Source of the DNA: Ruegeria arenilitoris
GTDB lineage: Bacteria > Pseudomonadota > Alphaproteobacteria > Rhodobacterales > Rhodobacteraceae
Direction of reading: 5' to 3'
NCBI RefSeq assembly: GCF_013035315.1
Contig: NZ_WQHP01000014.1
Span: 1 to 45,524, forward strand
Length of the DNA stretch: 45,524 nucleotides
Under the pieces are notes generated by a model. That model searched no databases. It was not told the DNA's origin and worked only from the letters and a program-made list of their open reading frames with translations. How positions within the stretch are numbered: position 1 is the first letter of the stretch; each line of letters begins with the position of its first letter. Positions 17,107 through 27,200 of the stretch are shown piece after piece. The position numbers were made by a program, and so were the translations under genes.

Positions 17107-18219
17107 ATGAACATACCTACATTGGAACCAAACGGGCTGTGGCTCGGCCGTGTTGAGCGTGCCGGGGTCGGACCCAGCGTGGTCACCCTGCGCAATGGGC
17201 AGGTTGTCGACATTACGACGAAAACGGCACCAACCGTCCGGGACATTCTGGAACGCGACGACGCAGCGGACTATGTGCGCAACGCCCAAGGGGAAGATAT
17301 CGGCCCTTCGGACGCCGACCACCAATGGCTCGCGCCGTGCGACCTGCAGGCGGTTAAGGCCTGTGGTGTCACATTCGCCGGCTCCATGGTCGAACGTGTG
17401 ATCGAGGAACAGGCCGCCGGTGATCCCGCCAAAGCCGATGCGATCCGCGCGCGCATCGGGGACCGGATCGGAGACAGCCTCTCGAATATCGTACCGGGAT
17501 CGGACGCGGCGGGAGAGGTCAAAGAAGCACTGATCGCTGAAGGCCTCTGGAGCCAGTATCTGGAAGTTGGGATTGGTCCAGATGCCGAGGTGTTCTCGAA
17601 GGCGCAGGTCCTTTCCTCAGTCGGGTTTGGCGCGGATATCGGGCTACACCCCGTTTCGACTTGGAACAACCCCGAGCCCGAAGTTGTTCTGGCCGTGACT
17701 TCAAAGGGCGAGATCAAGGGCGCAACGCTGGGCAATGATGTGAACCTACGCGATGTTGAGGGACGGTCAGCTCTGTTGCTGAGCAAAGCCAAGGACAACA
17801 ATGCCTCTTGCGCGATCGGGCCGATGATCCGGTTGTTCGATGATGGATTCACTCTGGATGATGTACGTCAGGCTGAGCTGACGCTGACTGTCACCGGACC
17901 GGATGGGTTTGTCCTAAACGGCAACTCATCGATGTCTCAGATCAGCCGCGATCCTGCTGATCTTGTGAAGCAGACAATCGGACGCCACCACCAATATCCG
18001 GACGGGCTTATGCTGTTTCTCGGCACGCTCTTCGCCCCAACCCAAGACCGGGACACTCCAGGCGGCGGGTTCACGCACAAACTTGGCGACGTCGTCACCA
18101 TCGCCAATGCGCAACTTGGGGCACTGACAAATACAGTGCGCCTGTCGACGGAATGCCCTGAATGGACGTTTGGGGCGTCACACTTGATGCGAAACCTCGC
18201 CCATCGCGGCCTGCTGTAA
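17107..18219 (+). CDS. FAH-family 2-keto-3-deoxy-pentonate dehydratase (XylX/AraD1-like)
   Basis: The 370-residue fumarylacetoacetase-fold protein has metal-binding acidic residues in NNPEPEVVLAV. Strings such as GADIGLHPVSTWNNPEPE and GNDVNLRDVEGRSALLL, with AKDNNASCAIGP, are typical of the branch that includes XylX of Caulobacter. That branch turns 2-keto-3-deoxy-pentonates into 2-oxoglutarate semialdehyde. The next gene is a matching semialdehyde dehydrogenase, so the pair forms a D-arabinose (2-keto-3-deoxy-D-arabinonate) arm. The ATG at 17107 follows an AGGGA site; the longer open frame to 17068 overlaps the lactonase and is rejected. Confidence 0.85.
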   Translation: MNIPTLEPNGLWLGRVERAGVGPSVVTLRNGQVVDITTKTAPTVRDILERDDAADYVRNAQGEDIGPSDADHQWLAPCDLQAVKACGVTFAGSMVERVIEEQAAGDPAKADAIRARIGDRIGDSLSNIVPGSDAAGEVKEALIAEGLWSQYLEVGIGPDAEVFSKAQVLSSVGFGADIGLHPVSTWNNPEPEVVLAVTSKGEIKGATLGNDVNLRDVEGRSALLLSKAKDNNASCAIGPMIRLFDDGFTLDDVRQAELTLTVTGPDGFVLNGNSSMSQISRDPADLVKQTIGRHHQYPDGLMLFLGTLFAPTQDRDTPGGGFTHKLGDVVTIANAQLGALTNTVRLSTECPEWTFGASHLMRNLAHRGLL

Positions 18220-18231
18220 GAGAGAACAAAT

Positions 18232-19734
18232 ATGTTGACTGGAAAACACCTGATCGCCGGCGAATGGGTCGGCGCAGATGCGACTTTTGCATCCGAACCT
18301 GCGCATGGACCAAGCCATGACTTTTCTGTGGGGACAGCGGCATTGGTCGATACCGCGGTGGAAGCGGCCGAAGCGGCGTTTTCCACTTTCGGGTGGTCTT
18401 CTCGTACCGAACGCGCCGCGCTTCTACGCAAGATCGCGGATGAAATTAACGCGCGCGGGGATGCCATCACCGAGATTGGCACTCAGGAAACCGGCTTGCC
18501 CGAGGCGCGTTTGCAGGGGGAACGTGGCCGTACGGTTGGCCAGCTGCGCCTCTTCGCCGATCACATCGAAGCGGGTGATTATCTGGACAGACGCCATGAC
18601 CCGGCGATGCCGGATCGAGCACCCCTGCCTCGCCCTGACTTGCGTATGATCCAGCGCCCGCTGGGTCCTGTTGCCCTGTTTGGCGCGTCGAACTTCCCAT
18701 TGGCCTTCTCGGTTGCGGGGGGCGATACGGCGGCGGCGCTGGCCGCAGGATGCCCGGTTGTCGTCAAAGGCCATTCGGCCCATCCCGGCACGGGCGAGAT
18801 CGTGGCGAAAGCCATCGACGCCGCCATTAAGGCGACCGGGGTTCACCCCGGAGTGTTTTCTCTGGTTCAAGGCGGCAAACGGGATGTCGGCACGCGCCTG
18901 GTGCAGCATCCGCTGATCCGGGCGGTGGGCTTTACCGGCAGCCTGGCGGGCGGCCGCGCCCTGTTTGACCTGTGCGCACAAAGGGATGAACCCATTCCGT
19001 TCTTTGGCGAGCTGGGCTCAGTCAATCCAATGTTTATCTTGCCGCAAGCAGCAGCCGCGCGAGGGGCCGAGATCGGCACAAGTTGGGCGGCTTCGCTGAC
19101 GATGGGCGCCGGTCAGTTCTGCACCAATCCCGGCATTGCCGTGATCATTGACGGACCCGATGCCGAAGCGTTTCAGGCGGCAGCCGAGACCGGCCTATCC
19201 GCCGTAGCCGAACAGACAATGCTGACCGACGGAATTGCGGCTGCGTATCGCGACGGCGTTTCGCGCGTCGCCGCCGGAACAGGTGTTTCCAAGATCATGG
19301 GCACCAGTTGCGAGACACGCGATGCCGCGCCTTACCTGTTCGCTGTTTCCGGCGATGACTGGCTGGCCGACCACAAGCTGCAGGAAGAAGTTTTCGGACC
19401 GTTAGGCATCATCGTGCGCGTGAAAGACACCGCTCAGATGCAACAGATAGCTCGCGCCATCGAGGGGCAACTGACCTGCACACTACATCTGGACGCAGGC
19501 GACAAACCCGACGCTCAGGCGCTGCTTCCGCTGCTGGAACGAAAGGCGGGGCGTCTGCTGGCCAACAGCTTCCCAACCGGCGTCGAAGTCTGCGACAGCA
19601 TGGTCCACGGCGGCCCCTACCCCGCCTCAACCAACTTTGGCGCGACTTCCGTTGGCACATTGTCAATCCGGCGTTTTCTGCGGCCGGTTTGCTATCAGGA
19701 CATCCCAACCGACCTTCTGCCCGAGAAACTGTGA
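18232..19734 (+). CDS. 2-oxoglutarate semialdehyde dehydrogenase (KGSADH-like)
   Basis: The 500-residue NADP-type aldehyde dehydrogenase has the nucleophile Cys297 in GAGQFCTNPG. The general-base Glu lies in FFGELGSVNP, the conserved Asn in GASNFPLAF, and VVKGHSAHPGTG is in the cofactor site. GASNFPLAFSVAGGDTAAALAAGCPVV is characteristic of 2-oxoglutarate semialdehyde dehydrogenases of non-phosphorylating pentose pathways. It lies 12 bases after the XylX-like dehydratase with its own AAGAGAG site. It makes 2-oxoglutarate, linking the pentose arm to the TCA cycle. Confidence 0.88.
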   Translation: MLTGKHLIAGEWVGADATFASEPAHGPSHDFSVGTAALVDTAVEAAEAAFSTFGWSSRTERAALLRKIADEINARGDAITEIGTQETGLPEARLQGERGRTVGQLRLFADHIEAGDYLDRRHDPAMPDRAPLPRPDLRMIQRPLGPVALFGASNFPLAFSVAGGDTAAALAAGCPVVVKGHSAHPGTGEIVAKAIDAAIKATGVHPGVFSLVQGGKRDVGTRLVQHPLIRAVGFTGSLAGGRALFDLCAQRDEPIPFFGELGSVNPMFILPQAAAARGAEIGTSWAASLTMGAGQFCTNPGIAVIIDGPDAEAFQAAAETGLSAVAEQTMLTDGIAAAYRDGVSRVAAGTGVSKIMGTSCETRDAAPYLFAVSGDDWLADHKLQEEVFGPLGIIVRVKDTAQMQQIARAIEGQLTCTLHLDAGDKPDAQALLPLLERKAGRLLANSFPTGVEVCDSMVHGGPYPASTNFGATSVGTLSIRRFLRPVCYQDIPTDLLPEKL

Positions 19735-19742
19735 GGCACCCA

Positions 19743-20498
19743 ATGACGACATTCGAACCATCCAACCGGCTTGCAGGCAAAACCGCCCTGATCACGGCTG
19801 CGGGGCAGGGCATTGGCCGCGCTACGGCTGAATTGTTTGCAGCCGAAGGTGCACGTGTGATCGCCAGCGACATCAACGATGCTTCGCTTGCAGAATTGGG
19901 CGGTATCGCGGGTATCGAGCCGCTCAAGCTGGACGTAACAGACAATGAGGCCGTGACAGCCGCTGTGGCCGACCTGCCGAACCTGGACGTTCTGTTTAAC
20001 TGTGCGGGCTATGTTGCGGGAGGCTCAATCCTTGAGTGCAGCGAAAAGGACTGGGACTTCAGTTTCGATCTCAACGTCAAAGCCATGTTCACGCTGATCC
20101 GCCTGACCCTTCCGGGAATGCTGGAAGCAGGCGGTGGGTCGATCATCAACATGTCGTCGGTCGCATCATCCATGAAGGGCGTGCCCAACCGGTTTGCATA
20201 TTGCGCATCAAAGGCAGCGGTCATTGGCCTGACCAAATCCGTCGCTGCAGATTTCGTTACTCAAGGCATACGTTGCAACGCGATTTGTCCCGGAACCGTC
20301 GACAGCCCCAGCCTGCATGACAGGCTGCGCGCCACTGGTGACTATGAACAAGCAATGACGGATTTCATTGCACGTCAACCGATGGGTCGTATTGGTACAG
20401 CGGAAGAAATCGCAGAACTGGCTTTGTATTTGGCCAGCGATGCCAGCAAATACACTTCGGGCCAGCCTTTTGCCATTGATGGCGGCTGGACGATCTGA
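19743..20498 (+). CDS. SDR: 2-keto-3-deoxy-L-fuconate dehydrogenase-like
   Basis: The 251-residue classical short-chain dehydrogenase has ITAAGQGIGRATA (cofactor loop), NCAG, SSVASS and the catalytic YCASK. ICPGTVDSPS and the C-terminal SGQPFAIDGGWTI complete the pattern. It resembles the BDHA/DHRS6 branch that contains bacterial 2-keto-3-deoxy-L-fuconate 4-dehydrogenase. Next to a FAH-family hydrolase, it should oxidise 2-keto-3-deoxy-L-fuconate to the 2,4-diketo acid. The ATG at 19743 fits the family start; the open frame to 19689 overlaps the upstream gene. Confidence 0.85.
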   Translation: MTTFEPSNRLAGKTALITAAGQGIGRATAELFAAEGARVIASDINDASLAELGGIAGIEPLKLDVTDNEAVTAAVADLPNLDVLFNCAGYVAGGSILECSEKDWDFSFDLNVKAMFTLIRLTLPGMLEAGGGSIINMSSVASSMKGVPNRFAYCASKAAVIGLTKSVAADFVTQGIRCNAICPGTVDSPSLHDRLRATGDYEQAMTDFIARQPMGRIGTAEEIAELALYLASDASKYTSGQPFAIDGGWTI

Positions 20499-20516
20499 GC
20501 AGGAAGGAACCTTACA

Positions 20517-21359
20517 ATGAAACTGCTACGTTATGGTGCCAAAGGCGCTGAAAAACCCGGTATTTTGGCGTCGGACGGCTCAGTTCGTGACCTTTCCGGC
20601 GTTATCGATGACATCTCGGGCGACACGCTTGGCGACACCGTTCTTGAGAAATTGCGGGCAACAGATGTGGACAGCCTACCGGTGGTAGATGGCGATCCAC
20701 GCATCGGCCCTTGCGTCGGCAATGTCGGCAAATTCATCTGCATTGGTCTGAACTATGCCGATCACGCCGCGGAAAGCGGTATGGACCTTCCTGCTGAGCC
20801 AGTGATTTTCTTCAAGGCCACCTCGGCCATCATCGGCCCCAACGATACGGTCGAAATCCCGCGCGGCTCGGTCAAAACCGACTGGGAAGTGGAGCTGGGC
20901 GTGGTCATCGGCAAAGAGGCCAAATACGTATCCGAGGCCGAAGCCATGGACCACGTCGCCGGGTATTGCGTTATCAACGACCTGTCAGAACGTGATTTTC
21001 AACTCCACCGCTCAGGCCAATGGGTCAAAGGAAAGTCTGCGGACACATTCGGCCCAATTGGCCCTTGGCTGGTGACAAAAGACGAAGTGCCTGATCCGCA
21101 AAACCTGCCCATGTATCTTGAGGTGAACGGACACCGGTACCAAGATGGGTCAACCAAAACGATGCACTTTGGTGTGGCAACTGTGATCTCACACTTGTCG
21201 CAGTTCATGTCTCTGCAACCCGGTGACGTGATTTCGACAGGAACACCTCCGGGTGTGGGTATGGGGCAAGAACCTCAAACCTATCTGAAGCCAGGTGACA
21301 CAATAGAACTTGGGATTGAGGGATTGGGCGTGCAGCGACAGGATGTCATCGCTGGATAG
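20517..21359 (+). CDS. FAH-family 2,4-diketo-3-deoxy-L-fuconate hydrolase-like
   Basis: The 280-residue protein has FICIGLNYADHAAESGM and the metal motif DWEVELGVVIG (E-x-E). YCVINDLSERDFQ and PPGVGMG are typical of the FAHD1/ureidoglycolate-lyase-labelled group. In L-fucose clusters, members of this group split 2,4-diketo-3-deoxy-L-fuconate into pyruvate and L-lactate. It is preceded by the SDR that would make that substrate and has an AGGAAGGA ribosome site. It ends the operon; no convincing terminator was seen in the 35 bases before the convergent LysR gene. Confidence 0.85.
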   Translation: MKLLRYGAKGAEKPGILASDGSVRDLSGVIDDISGDTLGDTVLEKLRATDVDSLPVVDGDPRIGPCVGNVGKFICIGLNYADHAAESGMDLPAEPVIFFKATSAIIGPNDTVEIPRGSVKTDWEVELGVVIGKEAKYVSEAEAMDHVAGYCVINDLSERDFQLHRSGQWVKGKSADTFGPIGPWLVTKDEVPDPQNLPMYLEVNGHRYQDGSTKTMHFGVATVISHLSQFMSLQPGDVISTGTPPGVGMGQEPQTYLKPGDTIELGIEGLGVQRQDVIAG

Positions 21360-21394
21360 TGGAGCCTCAGCCTGTGAAGCTTTGCTTGGCGCGA

Positions 21395-22306
21395 TCACCA
21401 GGATCGGTACAGCAGGTCGAATGTCTGGGCTATCATCGGGTTGTCTTTGCGGCGTTCCAACGCCACGAAACACAGGCAAGCAGGAACTGACACGGAATTG
21501 CAGACGGCAAGTCCGAAGGATTGTTTTTGATGGAGCGCGATGGAATCGCGGCACAGGCTCAGGCCAATGCCCGATCTTACCATTTCAAGCATCGAAGCTT
21601 CTTGATCCACCAAAGCGACCACATTCGGGCGACGGTCCTGACCTTCAAAAACCTTGGCCAGAAGGCGATGGTGAACAGAGGCTTCGGGAGTGCCAATCCA
21701 GGGAAGAGCTGCAAGCGAAGACCAGTCGGAACCTTCCACCTGTTTCTGCCAGCCAGCCGGCCCTATCACGCGATACGCGAAATCGGCCAGCTTAATGGCA
21801 TGCACGGGATCGCCGCCGTCCGACCCGATGCTGGAAAGGTCATCCGGTCCACATAGGTAGAACCCGGCGTCGACCCGACCCCGTCTGAGCCATGTCAGGA
21901 TGTCTCCGCTGACCCCCTGTATCAGCTCGGTTTCTACATCAGGATGTTCTGAGCGCAGATGCGCCAATAGACGGCCCAACCGAATGAACTCCGGATCTAC
22001 GATCGTGCCAATCGTCAGTTTTCCACTCAATCGACCAACACGCTGGCGGGCACTACGTTGAAAATCACTGACTGCGTCGAGGACTTGTTGAGCCTTAGCT
22101 AAAACCGCTGCGCCGTCGTGGGTTATCTGCAACCCCGTTGCGGTTCGGTTGAACAGCGTAAGCCCCGTCTCTTCACCGAGACGCTTGATTTGATGGCTGA
22201 TGGCCGGCTGGGTGAGGTTCAACACTTCGGCCGCACGTGAAACGCTGCCTTCACGGGCCACCGTCACAAAGGCCAGTATGATGTTAATATTGGAGAAACG
22301 GTCCAT
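21395..22306 (-). CDS. LysR-family regulator (DddR-like position)
   Basis: The 303-residue LysR-type regulator has the N-terminal winged helix REGSVSRAAEVLNLTQPAISHQIKRLGEETGLTLFNR. A periplasmic-binding-protein-like effector domain (GKLTIGTIVDPEFIRLGRLL onward) follows. It is divergent from the GMC oxidoreductase/DddD-like pair, with a T-N11-A box overlapping its own start. The layout resembles DMSP clusters in which a LysR protein activates dddD in response to DMSP or its products. The effector here is inferred only from that context. Confidence 0.88.
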   Translation of the reverse strand: MDRFSNINIILAFVTVAREGSVSRAAEVLNLTQPAISHQIKRLGEETGLTLFNRTATGLQITHDGAAVLAKAQQVLDAVSDFQRSARQRVGRLSGKLTIGTIVDPEFIRLGRLLAHLRSEHPDVETELIQGVSGDILTWLRRGRVDAGFYLCGPDDLSSIGSDGGDPVHAIKLADFAYRVIGPAGWQKQVEGSDWSSLAALPWIGTPEASVHHRLLAKVFEGQDRRPNVVALVDQEASMLEMVRSGIGLSLCRDSIALHQKQSFGLAVCNSVSVPACLCFVALERRKDNPMIAQTFDLLYRSW

Positions 22307-22325
22307 ATAAAATTTTCTAATATGG
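22303..22325. promoter_or_regulatory. LysR T-N11-A operator
   Basis: The perfect inverted repeat CCATAT-N11-ATATGG has its inner T at 22308 and A at 22320, so it obeys the T-N11-A rule for LysR sites exactly. It covers the regulator's own start codon (22306-22304) and lies about 194 bases before the GMC oxidoreductase start. This suits autorepression with activation of the divergent operon. Confidence 0.7.
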
Positions 22326-22518
22326 CATTGTGCGAATTGTCATTAGCTTTTTGCGTGCTGCTACTGCAGAGATCAATAAAACCAGCGTTCTGGGAGGTAG
22401 CGTTAACCGCATCGTCGACTTGTGGCGGTTAAAAAGTTCCGGATGCAATAGGACAGCATCCCCTATTCCCTCTGGTGCGCAACTGGCAACGAAAAGACTG
22501 AATAGGTGGAAGACAAAA

Positions 22519-24186
22519 ATGTCTGACGGCGCAAACAGGTTTGACTATATCGTAGTTGGTGGCGGATCAGCGGGGTGCCTGATGGCCAACCGGCTGAGTG
22601 CTGACCCTAAGAACCGGGTACTACTGCTTGAGGCAGGCAAGCCTGATACCTACCCTTGGATACACATCCCCGTTGGGTATCTTTTCTGCATCGGCAACCC
22701 GCGCGCAGATTGGATGTACAAGACCCAACCGGCCAAGGGGTTGAACGGGCGAAGCCTGCTTTATCCACGCGGCAAGACGCTCGGCGGGTGCTCCTCGATC
22801 AACGGGATGATCTACATGCGGGGTCAAACCCGCGACTACGACAACTGGGCTAGTCTCACCGGCGAAGAGGCCTGGAACTGGGAAAACTCGCTGGCCGACT
22901 TTAAGGCACATGAGAACCACTACAAGCTTGACGCCGGCGCCGACCCGCACACCGGCAACAACAGCCGGTTTTCTGACCTGCACGGGCATGGCGGTGAATG
23001 GCGGGTCGAAAAGCAGCGGCTGCGTTGGGACGTCTTGGACAGTTTTGCCGATGCCGCTGTCGAAAACGGCATCTCCAGAACCGATGACTTCAACTCTGGC
23101 GACAATGCCGGGGTGGGATACTTCGACGTCAACCAGCGCTCGGGCTGGCGTTGGAACACGTCCAAGGCGTTTCTGCGCCCTGCCAAATCCCGTCAGAACC
23201 TAACGATCTGGACTGAGGCGCAGGTCGAGAAGTTGACCTTCGCCAAAGGAGAGGACGGTCGGTTGCGTTGCACCGGCGCGGTTGTCCACCACAAGGGGCA
23301 GCCCGTCACGGTCAAGGTTTCAAAAGAATTGGTTCTGTCAGCTGGTGCCGTGAACTCTCCGCAAATCCTGCAACTGTCTGGGATAGGCCCGGCGGCGCTT
23401 CTTAAAGAGCACGGGATAGATGTGGTGATGGATGCGCCCTACGTCGGCGAGAACCTGCAGGACCACCTGCAAATACGTGCGGTATATAAGGTAAAAGGCA
23501 CCCGGACGCTGAACACCCTGGCTAATTCCCTGGCAGGCAAGGCTAAGATAGGTCTGGAATATGTGCTGAAACGCTCTGGCCCGATGAGCATGTCGCCCAG
23601 CCAGTTGGGGGCTTTCACCAGATCTGATCCTAAGCGCCCACACGCCAACCTCGAATACCATGTCCAACCGCTTAGCCTTGAAGCCTTTGGTGAAGACCTG
23701 CATGACTTCCCTGCGATTACCGTCAGTGTATGCAACCTGAATCCGACCAGCCGCGGCCATGTCCGCATCGCGTCATCGGATTTCCGTCAGCCACCGAACA
23801 TTACGCCCAACTATCTAGATACGGAGGAAGACCGCAAAGTGGCCGCCCAAAGCCTGCGGCAGGTGCGAGAAATCATGGCGCAGCCCGCAATGGAAGCTTA
23901 CGAGCCGGAAGAATTCAAACCAGGCATCCAATATCAAACTGACGAGGAACTGGCCCGGTTGGCGGGCGATATCGCCAGCACGATCTTTCACCCAGTTGGC
24001 ACGATCAAGATGGGCCGCGAGGACGATGAAACCGCTGTTCTCGACCCGCATCTACGTATGAAGGGAGTGGCTGGCCTACGCGTCGTTGATGCCTCCGTCA
24101 TGCCGGAGATTACCAGCGGCAACACCAACTCACCCACAATCATGATCGCAGAAAAAGCCGCAGGCTGGATGCTGGCAGGCCAATAG
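22519..24186 (+). CDS. GMC-family alcohol oxidoreductase (choline dehydrogenase-like)
   Basis: The 555-residue FAD enzyme has the dinucleotide-binding start FDYIVVGGGSAGCLMANRLS, the GMC signature around YPRGKTLGGCSSINGMIYMRG, and a second around GAVNSPQILQLSGIG. The catalytic His is H491 in TIFHPVGTIKMG, and NTNSPTIMIAEKAA closes the protein. The ATG at 22519 follows a GGTGGAAG site; the 63-residue upstream extension has no support. In Halomonas, DddA, a choline-dehydrogenase-like GMC enzyme next to dddD, oxidises 3-hydroxypropionate. The same pairing here suggests that role, but choline or another alcohol cannot be excluded. Confidence 0.85.
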   Translation: MSDGANRFDYIVVGGGSAGCLMANRLSADPKNRVLLLEAGKPDTYPWIHIPVGYLFCIGNPRADWMYKTQPAKGLNGRSLLYPRGKTLGGCSSINGMIYMRGQTRDYDNWASLTGEEAWNWENSLADFKAHENHYKLDAGADPHTGNNSRFSDLHGHGGEWRVEKQRLRWDVLDSFADAAVENGISRTDDFNSGDNAGVGYFDVNQRSGWRWNTSKAFLRPAKSRQNLTIWTEAQVEKLTFAKGEDGRLRCTGAVVHHKGQPVTVKVSKELVLSAGAVNSPQILQLSGIGPAALLKEHGIDVVMDAPYVGENLQDHLQIRAVYKVKGTRTLNTLANSLAGKAKIGLEYVLKRSGPMSMSPSQLGAFTRSDPKRPHANLEYHVQPLSLEAFGEDLHDFPAITVSVCNLNPTSRGHVRIASSDFRQPPNITPNYLDTEEDRKVAAQSLRQVREIMAQPAMEAYEPEEFKPGIQYQTDEELARLAGDIASTIFHPVGTIKMGREDDETAVLDPHLRMKGVAGLRVVDASVMPEITSGNTNSPTIMIAEKAAGWMLAGQ

Positions 24187-24227
24187 GCCCTTCCAGCATT
24201 CGGGCATAAGAGTTTCTGGGAGGAACC

Positions 24228-27200
24228 ATGCGCAATTCATTTTCCAATCTTCCGCTGACCGGCGTGAAGGTCGTCGATTTTGGTCAGTACATCGCAGGTC
24301 CCGCTGTCGCGATGTTGCTGGGTGACCTGGGGGCCACCGTGGTGCGCATAGATCCACCCGAAGGTCCGATGTGGGACAGCCCGGCAAATGCGGCACTGAA
24401 CCGCAACAAGGTGATCGTTAAACTTGACCTGAAGACCTCGAAGGGGTTGGAAAAGGCCCTCGCGCTTTGTGCCGAGGCCGACATCCTTGTCGAGAATTTC
24501 CGGCCGGAAAAATTGACCGCACTGGGAATAGACTTTGCCGCCCTGCGCGACCAACGGCCTGAATTGATCACGATCTCGATCCCCGGTTTTGCTTCGAACG
24601 ACGAAGAGCGGCGCGAATTGCGCGCCTATGAAAGCATCGTCGCGGCAAGTTCGGGCGTGTTCACGGACATGGGGCTGAACTGGGTACTGATGGGGTTGAA
24701 CCCTTCTTTCTCACCGTTGCCACTCGCCTCGGCTTACGCCTCGCAGATCGCTGCCTCAGCTACCGTGCTGGCGTTGCAATCCCGACAGGTAACAGGCCTT
24801 GGCGACCAAATCGAAGTTCCGCTGGCCGCTGCCGTGATGGAAGGGCTTTGCTACAACTCGATCAAAGTTGAAAACATGCCCGAGCGCTACCTTACCCAGC
24901 GCGAGGTCGAGATCGAACGTCGGCGAATCGAAGGCCTGCCGATGAATGTTGCGTATGACGATCTGCAGGAACTGCTGGACCCGTTCTTCCGCAGCTACAT
25001 GTGCAAGGACGGGCGCATGTTCTACGTCGTCTGCCCCAGCCACAAGAACCACGCCCGCCGCTGCTTGGAAGTACTCGGCATATATGACGAGTTGGTCGCG
25101 GACGGGTTAACATCCGAAGAGGACACCTACAAACCTTGGTCGGAGTGGACGCACGACACCTCACTGGGTGTCTATCCGATGCCAAAATTCTGGGCCGACA
25201 AGATCGCCGCGCGAATGAAAGAGGTCTTCATGACCCGTACATCGCACGAGTGGAAGAAGATGTTCGGCCGAGGCCTGATCCCCGGCGCGCCGCAGCGCTG
25301 GCTGCAGGAGTGGATTCACGACGAATACGCCGAGACCTCGGGGCTGATGATCGACGTACATGACCCGATCTATGGTGATATGACTCAGCCTGGCCCGGTT
25401 GTCTGGATGGAAGAGAGCGGTGAAGAAGCCCTGAACCCTGAGCCCCGGCGATGGGTCGACTTCGACGAAGCGCTAAAACTACTGAAAAAACACCGCACCG
25501 AGATCCCGGAACCCACTGAAGAAACAGCCAAAGAAGGCTGGCTGTCGGGCGTACGGGTTCTGGACCTATGCAATGTGATCGCGGGCCCACATTCGGCCAG
25601 TTATCTGGCGCGCTTCGGGGCCGAAGTGATCAAGCTCGATCCGTCCGTGCCGATGTATGACAGTTGGAACACGGTGATCTATGGCATGTCGCAGATGCGC
25701 GGCAAGCGCTCCATTCTGGCAGACATCACCTCGCATCACGGACGGCGTGTTTTCGAAGACCTCGTGAAATCCGTCGATGTTATCGTTTGGAACGCACCCG
25801 ACAATCAGATCAAGAAAATGGGTCTTGATGCTGACAATCTGCGTAAGATCAACCCTGGTGCACTGTTCTGCAAACTCGACTGCTTCAGCGGAGTGCGTCG
25901 TGGCACGCGTACCGATTACATCGGCTATGATGACCTGGTTCAAGCCACAACCGGCATCATGCTGCGCTTTGGCGGTGCCATGGACCGACCAGAGGAACAC
26001 GCCCATGTGGGCACGATCGACGTCATGTGCGGATTTGGTGGTGCGCTTGGAGTGGCTGCAGCACTTTATCAGAAACACCGCTTCGGTCGAATTGGGCGCG
26101 GGCGCACCTCGCTCAATGCCAACAGCGGCCTTTTGCAAATCCCCTTTGCCTTTGACTACAAGGGCCGTGGGTTGTTTGACGAACCCTCGGGCCCCGAGGC
26201 TAACGGCTATGATGCACTGAGCCGGTTCTATAGTACCGCGTCCGGTCGTTATGTGCTGCTCAGCGCTTACGAAGCCGACCTGCCGCGGTTTCGAAATGTC
26301 GAAGGCTTGGAGGATCTGCCTGATCTGCCAGAAGAAGACCGTGCGGCCTATCTGGCGACCGCGTTCCAAGTCCTACCAGCGTCGGATTGGGTGGAAAAGT
26401 TGAACGCGGCCGATATCGGCGTGGCAATCTGCGAAAACCTGGACGCTTTGCGTGCGAGGAATTCACGTGAGGCGGATGGCACGCCGGGCACTGAAAATGG
26501 CAGCTACTCTTTCTCGGTTTACTCCGATCACCCCAGCGGGCATGAAGTGACACAGCTTGATCCATACGCGGTGCGCACAACTCGTGCAAAGGTGTTTGCG
26601 GTCGAGCCATCCGAGAAGTTCGGCACTTCGACCCGCTACGGAAACACCGAGATTGCCGATGCGATGGCTCAGCAGGCGAAAGAGATGGCGTATTTTTCGC
26701 CCTTCAACAACGCCAACTCAACTCCGGCCCGTTTGGCACATGAAATCGCCAAGAGAACGCCGGGCGATTTGAACCATGTGTTCTTCACGACCGGTGGTTC
26801 AACGGCCGTGGATAGTGCGCTGCGGTTTGTACAGTTCCGCAATAACCTGCTGGGAAAACCTCAAAAGAAAATCGTGATTTCGCGCCAGAAAGCATATCAC
26901 GGGTCGACTTATCTGGCGGCGTCAGTGTCCGGAAAAGAGCGCGACAAAGGTTGGCTGGACCAGGCGAGTCACCTGACGCGTTTCCTACCGAATGTGAATC
27001 CGTATACACGTCGCTCCGATCAGACGTTCGACGATTTTCTGGACGAGAAAACAGCGGATCTGGAAAACATGATCCTGCAGACTGGAGCAGACAAAGTCGC
27101 CGCTTTCATCGCAGAACCGATCCTGTGCTCTGGAGGCGTCATCGTGCCGCCGCGGGGGTATCATCAGCGCTGTCTTGAAATCTGCCGGAAGTACGATGTC

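Noticed and set aside
25566..26369. 267-codon open frame on the minus strand
   Set aside because: It is antisense to the second CoA-transferase domain of the DddD-like gene.
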